NCBI GenBank assembly: GCA_963643225.1
Contig: CAVIIX010000012.1
Coordinates: 5,048-69,047 of the forward strand
DNA length: 64,000 nt
DNA from: UBA1258 sp963643225
Lineage (GTDB): Bacteria > Bacillota > Clostridia > Lachnospirales > Lachnospiraceae
Reading direction: 5' to 3'
Shown here: piece after piece, positions 60,616 through 64,000 of the stretch
How the letters are laid out: each line of letters begins with the position of its first letter
Position numbering within the stretch: position 1 is the first letter of the stretch
Made by a program: the position numbers and the translations under genes
Notes under the pieces: model-generated
Told to the model about the DNA's origin: nothing
The model's input: only the letters and a program-made list of their open reading frames with translations
The model's database searches: none

Positions 60616-62514
60616 ATGAAGAAACTAATTAAAAAAGGAGTACTTTTACTGATTTCAATGTTTACGGCAATGCTTTTAGTTGCCTGCAGCAGCGAATCAC
60701 CGGTTAACTCAACTCTTGACATTAACGACGATATGTCGGGTTCTAAAACCTTGGTGGTGGAAGTCTCAACAAGCCAGTTTAATGAATATTTTAATGGCAC
60801 CTTTGAGGATCTGGTTAATCTTGTAAACAGCACAAAGCCTGAAGCTTTGGAATTTTCCTTTGAAAATACAGCGGAACGTCAGGCCCTTATGTTTACATTA
60901 AACTTTTCTTCAATTGAAGATTACGATGCAAAGGTAAACGAAATCATTGGAGGAGATGAAACTCAGAACCTTGAAGTATATGTGCCGGACGGTATGTGGG
61001 GAAGCGGCGCATCGGTTTACGAAAACATTAAAAATACAGACCTTCTTGAATGGCTTAGCACCGCCATTGTGGATGCAGGCTATGTAGATTCGAGTAATTC
61101 TTCCTATATCTTTGAAAATGGTGAATATACCTTAAGGATTAACGGTACTGAGAACACCTCAAGCTATGGTATGGATTTTGACAACGTTGAATACGGATAC
61201 GTGGGTTACATTAAAGTTACAACAAATGTTTATTCAAGCTGTTCTTTTGACAGAACCTATGAATTTTATGTTTATAACGGCTGCAAGCTTGGCGACAAGG
61301 AAGCTTTAAAGGCTTATTTTCAGGAGAAAATCGGGGATAAGGGTACTGTAGAGCTTAATGATACAGACGAATATAGCTACATATATTCAGTTAAGGTTTT
61401 AAATCTTGATGCAGCTGGCATTAAGGCAGCAAACGAAGCATTGTTTACTAACAGTGATTTTTCTCTTGAATACAGCGGAGATAACGGCACCATTTTATCT
61501 TTAAAATACGACTTAAACGAAAAATTTGATGTGGCAGAATATTTAAATCCTGATATGTTCTTCATTGATGTCGAAAGTAATTATGAATATAACAACGGTT
61601 ATGATGGAAATAGTAGCTATTATGATAGTATTGCAATTCAGGACGATGGCACAATGCTCTTTGAAAAATCCGGTTCAATATGTAAAAACTGTTCGCTTAA
61701 CAGTTTAAATTCAACACTTGAATTTAAGGGCACTGATTCCGTAAGCGAAAAATTTGAATTTGAAATCGGCTCAATGCTTACGGATGAAGAAGCAAAACTT
61801 ATTGAAAATGCCATTAATTTAAAAATGGGTACTTCCACGGAAGCAGGAATTGCTGTTTCTGAAGCATCCGCTGAAGGCGAAATAAAAGCTAAGGATAACC
61901 TTGATTATTCCGTAAAGATTAACACAAAGGAGGGCGTTTTCGGCACTGTTGAGATGTCAGGTAACATTTCTGAAGCAATGGAAGGCATTAAGCGTTTCAC
62001 GGGCCAGAGCGCAGATATCAGCTACGTTACAAACTATTCAATTATGAAGCCTAAATTTGAAAAGGTTATCGAAGTATCCGTTAATCTTTCAGAAGTAGCT
62101 AGGTATTCATCAGATTCCTTTAGCGGTGAATTCATTATCAATACAGGCTCAGGTTCAAAAGTAACCTACTGTTCCTCAGACACTGCTTTAATTGATAAGA
62201 ATACAGTTACAGCCAAGCTTAAACTCGGCAACAACCACTATCAGATTAAGGCTAGCGGCACCAACGTATGGGCTATCATTATTTGGCTTGTAATTATCGC
62301 ACTTGTATTGGGAATTGCCTTTGTAGTTATTAAGAAAACTGGTGCTCTTGATAAGGCTAAGGATGCGGCAAATAAGGCTAAAGTAACAAAGGAAAATGCA
62401 GGTCGGGAAGCAGATTTATCTGCTCAGGCTGCAGGCTTTGTATTCTGCTCACAGTGCGGCACAAAGACAGCAGCAGGTACCATCAACTGTCCTAACTGCG
62501 GTTCTAAATTATAA
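60616..62514 (+). CDS. Lipoprotein with C-terminal membrane helix and zinc ribbon
   Basis: 632 residues. Lipobox LLVACSSES (Cys about 24), a long beta-rich, serine- and acid-rich outer region, a membrane helix near the C-terminus (IIIWLVIIALVLGIAFVVI), and a cytoplasmic tail with a zinc ribbon CSQCGTK-x8-CPNCGS. If both ends are used the protein spans the membrane with a lipid at its outer N-terminus and a zinc finger inside. No known function. One nt before the Lit-like gene; GGAGG ribosome site 10 nt before ATG. Confidence 0.75.
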   Translation: MKKLIKKGVLLLISMFTAMLLVACSSESPVNSTLDINDDMSGSKTLVVEVSTSQFNEYFNGTFEDLVNLVNSTKPEALEFSFENTAERQALMFTLNFSSIEDYDAKVNEIIGGDETQNLEVYVPDGMWGSGASVYENIKNTDLLEWLSTAIVDAGYVDSSNSSYIFENGEYTLRINGTENTSSYGMDFDNVEYGYVGYIKVTTNVYSSCSFDRTYEFYVYNGCKLGDKEALKAYFQEKIGDKGTVELNDTDEYSYIYSVKVLNLDAAGIKAANEALFTNSDFSLEYSGDNGTILSLKYDLNEKFDVAEYLNPDMFFIDVESNYEYNNGYDGNSSYYDSIAIQDDGTMLFEKSGSICKNCSLNSLNSTLEFKGTDSVSEKFEFEIGSMLTDEEAKLIENAINLKMGTSTEAGIAVSEASAEGEIKAKDNLDYSVKINTKEGVFGTVEMSGNISEAMEGIKRFTGQSADISYVTNYSIMKPKFEKVIEVSVNLSEVARYSSDSFSGEFIINTGSGSKVTYCSSDTALIDKNTVTAKLKLGNNHYQIKASGTNVWAIIIWLVIIALVLGIAFVVIKKTGALDKAKDAANKAKVTKENAGREADLSAQAAGFVFCSQCGTKTAAGTINCPNCGSKL

Positions 62515-62515
62515 G

Positions 62516-63211
62516 ATGAAAAAAATCTGCAATATTCTTTGCGGACTGTTTACAGGCTTCTTTATATGTTTAACAATACTTTGCGCACTGTTCTTTACAA
62601 AGACAGTGCGCAAGGAAGTGTTTTATGACTTCATTAAAGAAACCAATCTATCCGCCAAATTAAATATAAGTGAAAACGACCTTGAAAGAGGGGCAGCAGC
62701 CCTTTGCGAATATGTAACGGGCACAGGAGACCATAAGGATGATCCTAATACCCACTACATGAAGGCAGGCACTGTTTATAATTTTTATAACGACGAAGAA
62801 TTGAAACACCTTTACGATGTTAAGCTTTTATTTTCTGAATTTAAAATATATGGTTTAGTGTTTGGAATTTTATCTGCCTTTGGAGTTTTTATACTTATAT
62901 TTACAGGCAAAAGAAAGCTCTTAGGAAAGACATTAATTATAAGCACGACAGCAGGCTCTGTGCTGCTTTTGGCTTTAATATACAGGCTTTATGCAAAAAC
63001 CTACAGTACGGTTATTTTGCTTCATAAAATTTTATTTCCTAATGGAAATTTTCTTTTTACGGAAAATACAAGCGTGCTTGTAAACTTTTTTTCAGAGGAA
63101 TTTTATTTAAAAGCCGGTTGGATTTTAATAAAATATACGGCTCTTTCCTATATGATATTATTGATTACAGGTGTAATGCTTATACTTATACAGAAAAGTG
63201 TTGAGAAATAA
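62516..63211 (+). CDS. Lit-like lipoprotein intramolecular transacylase (TIGR01906/DUF1461 family)
   Basis: 231 residues, four predicted membrane helices. The pattern matches the TIGR01906/DUF1461 family, which includes Lit of Enterococcus and Bacillus: an outer loop with NDEELKHLYDVKLLF and a second with LLHKILFPNGNFLFTEN, each carrying the conserved His expected for catalysis. Lit moves an acyl chain within diacylglyceryl-Cys to make lyso-form lipoproteins. It begins 1 nt after the upstream lipoprotein gene without its own good ribosome site, so translation is likely coupled. Family confident, activity inferred. Confidence 0.72.
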   Translation: MKKICNILCGLFTGFFICLTILCALFFTKTVRKEVFYDFIKETNLSAKLNISENDLERGAAALCEYVTGTGDHKDDPNTHYMKAGTVYNFYNDEELKHLYDVKLLFSEFKIYGLVFGILSAFGVFILIFTGKRKLLGKTLIISTTAGSVLLLALIYRLYAKTYSTVILLHKILFPNGNFLFTENTSVLVNFFSEEFYLKAGWILIKYTALSYMILLITGVMLILIQKSVEK

Positions 63212-63258
63212 AGAAGCTTTTGATACTATGAAATTAACACAAGTGAGGAGGATATCAT

Positions 63259-63819
63259 ATGTTTTGTGGAAAATGCGGTAACCAGTTAGAAGACAATGCA
63301 AAATTCTGTCCTGTGTGCGGAGCAGCCGTTGAAGGTGCAGCTAAGCCAAAGACGGAAGCTGGCATAAGCTTAAATATTTCAGCTTCAGCACTGCCATTAA
63401 TTACAGTTTTGCTTGAACTTTTAACTTTAATCTTTTATTTTACAGATACTATTGTTGCTAAAGTGGAGATTTTTGGCTTTGCCGATGAGGAAAAAATGTC
63501 CTTATGTGATTTATGGAAGGAGGCTCCATTCCTTAATGTGATTTTCATTATCACCATAATCGTGTCCTTTGTAATAGCAATTGCAGGCCTTGCAAAGCTT
63601 GATTTCAAAGGTCTTAATAAAATAATCGGTATTGTATGTAACGTTATTAAGGCTTTAGCCTGGATCATCACATTAATCTCAATTAAGGCAAGCCTTTCTG
63701 ATTCTGATTATGAAATTGCAGAAGCCTCTGTAAGCTTCAATTTTGCAGGAATACTATTCCTCTTAATGACAATCGGACTTGTTTGCATTTACATTACAGC
63801 CAATAAAAAGAAAGCCTGA
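63259..63819 (+). CDS. Zinc-ribbon membrane protein of unknown function
   Basis: 186 residues. N-terminal zinc ribbon FCGKCGNQLEDNAKFCPVCG followed by four predicted membrane helices (LPLITVLLELLTLIFYF; VIFIITIIVSFVIAIAG; IIGIVCNVIKALAWIITLI; AGILFLLMTIGLVCIYI). Such fusions are frequent in Clostridia; function unknown. The ribosome site GAGGAGG is strong. It echoes the zinc ribbon at the end of the nearby lipoprotein. Confidence 0.85.
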   Translation: MFCGKCGNQLEDNAKFCPVCGAAVEGAAKPKTEAGISLNISASALPLITVLLELLTLIFYFTDTIVAKVEIFGFADEEKMSLCDLWKEAPFLNVIFIITIIVSFVIAIAGLAKLDFKGLNKIIGIVCNVIKALAWIITLISIKASLSDSDYEIAEASVSFNFAGILFLLMTIGLVCIYITANKKKA

Positions 63820-63837
63820 AAAGGACTAAAAAAGCAC

Positions 63838-63870
63838 TTAAAAAAGCACTCAGTGTTGAGTGCTTTTTTA
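63838..63870 (+). terminator. Terminator of the zinc-ribbon gene
   Basis: AAGCACTCA / TGAGTGCTT stem with A run and T run on either side. Confidence 0.92.
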
Positions 63871-63875
63871 CTGCT

Positions 63876-63897
63876 GTTTTTATCGTATAGGAACGAA
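63876..63897 (+). repeat. Dispersed repeat, family 2, copy 3
   Basis: Contains TATCGTATAGGAACGAA; 21 of 22 bases agree with the inverse of 18410-18431. Beyond the 3' end of the zinc-ribbon gene. Confidence 0.6.
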
Positions 63898-63928
63898 GCT
63901 TCATAAAAAAATCCTTTCGTTTGTCATA

Positions 63929-63964
63929 GGCTCCTCCCACTTCCCTTGGGAGGTGGGAGGAGCC
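63929..63964. repeat. Long GC-rich palindrome near the right edge
   Basis: GGCTCCTCCCAC pairs perfectly with GTGGGAGGAGCC, with an inner TCCC/GGGA stem. Far more GC-rich than its surroundings. It may be a terminator or a REP-like element; no gene is seen in 63898-64000. Confidence 0.6.
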
Positions 63965-64000
63965 TTGTAAATTTGTAACCATTAACCTTGGCTTTCGATG

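Noticed and set aside
1..64000. CRISPR arrays, tRNA/rRNA genes, transposases, phage genes, toxin-antitoxin or restriction systems
   Set aside because: None seen: intergenic regions lack regular spacer-repeat spacing and tRNA-like cloverleaves, and no gene resembles these families.

Overview
The window looks like chromosomal DNA of an AT-rich, Gram-positive anaerobe of the class Clostridia, most plausibly a gut or rumen member of the Lachnospiraceae. This is inferred from gene content: LytS-type kinases with a SARP-type regulator, a CarD-like protein, an M18 peptidase, an HD-GYP protein, lipoproteins with a Lit-like transacylase, and strong AGGAGG ribosome sites. No rRNA, tRNA, CRISPR array, phage or insertion sequence was seen. 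The left edge cuts the endonuclease III gene nth.

Layout. 1-13.4 kb: DNA repair (nth, a DEDDh exonuclease), a GH31 glycosidase, trmO and a membrane-anchored FKBP/trigger-factor-like foldase on the minus strand, an M18 aminopeptidase, an AraC regulator, a long GH2 beta-galactosidase, rfbD, mrp and a CarD-like regulator. 13.6-18.3 kb: a four-gene ABC exporter of the Gld type. 18.5-21.8 kb: cysS and a second GH2 enzyme. 21.8-29.9 kb: a minus-strand signalling block with two overlapping LytS-type kinases (one lacking the phospho-accepting His), a SARP-type response regulator, an HD-GYP c-di-GMP phosphodiesterase, and a degenerate kinase whose outer domain resembles a carbohydrate-binding module. 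30-38.8 kb: an apparently leaderless AraC gene, ridA, and arginine synthesis (argG divergent from GNAT-argJ-argB-argD), followed by an anchored solute-binding protein. 38.9-49.7 kb: comEA, comEC, holA, small conserved proteins, a 5'-nucleotidase, an EAL-TPR-GGDEF protein, a lipid kinase and glyA. 49.9-56.5 kb: ACT protein, homoserine dehydrogenase, aspartate kinase, an unidentified ~300-nt RNA gene, a degenerate GH3 protein, thrH and an AraC regulator. 56.9-60 kb: a sugar ABC importer. 60.2-64 kb: a PspC protein, a lipoprotein ending in a zinc ribbon, a Lit-like lipoprotein transacylase and a zinc-ribbon membrane protein.

Signals beyond the genes. Two families of short dispersed intergenic repeats occur. 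The first has five copies, some carrying a terminator hairpin and all ending at a sharp ATTGAC-like boundary; two of them flank the exonuclease gene as an inverted pair. The second has three copies near gene 3' ends. A strong promoter and terminator define an orphan RNA at 53.06-53.36 kb. The comEA ribosome site lies inside a perfect hairpin. Two 10-bp direct repeats 21 bp apart, the geometry used by AraC proteins, sit upstream of the sugar importer.

Pathway logic. Aspartate kinase, homoserine dehydrogenase and ThrH are near one another and no thrB is present, so ThrH may supply homoserine phosphorylation. The signalling block and the nearby glycosidases suggest an organism that senses and consumes plant or host glycans, with c-di-GMP metabolism coupled to that sensing; this is inference.
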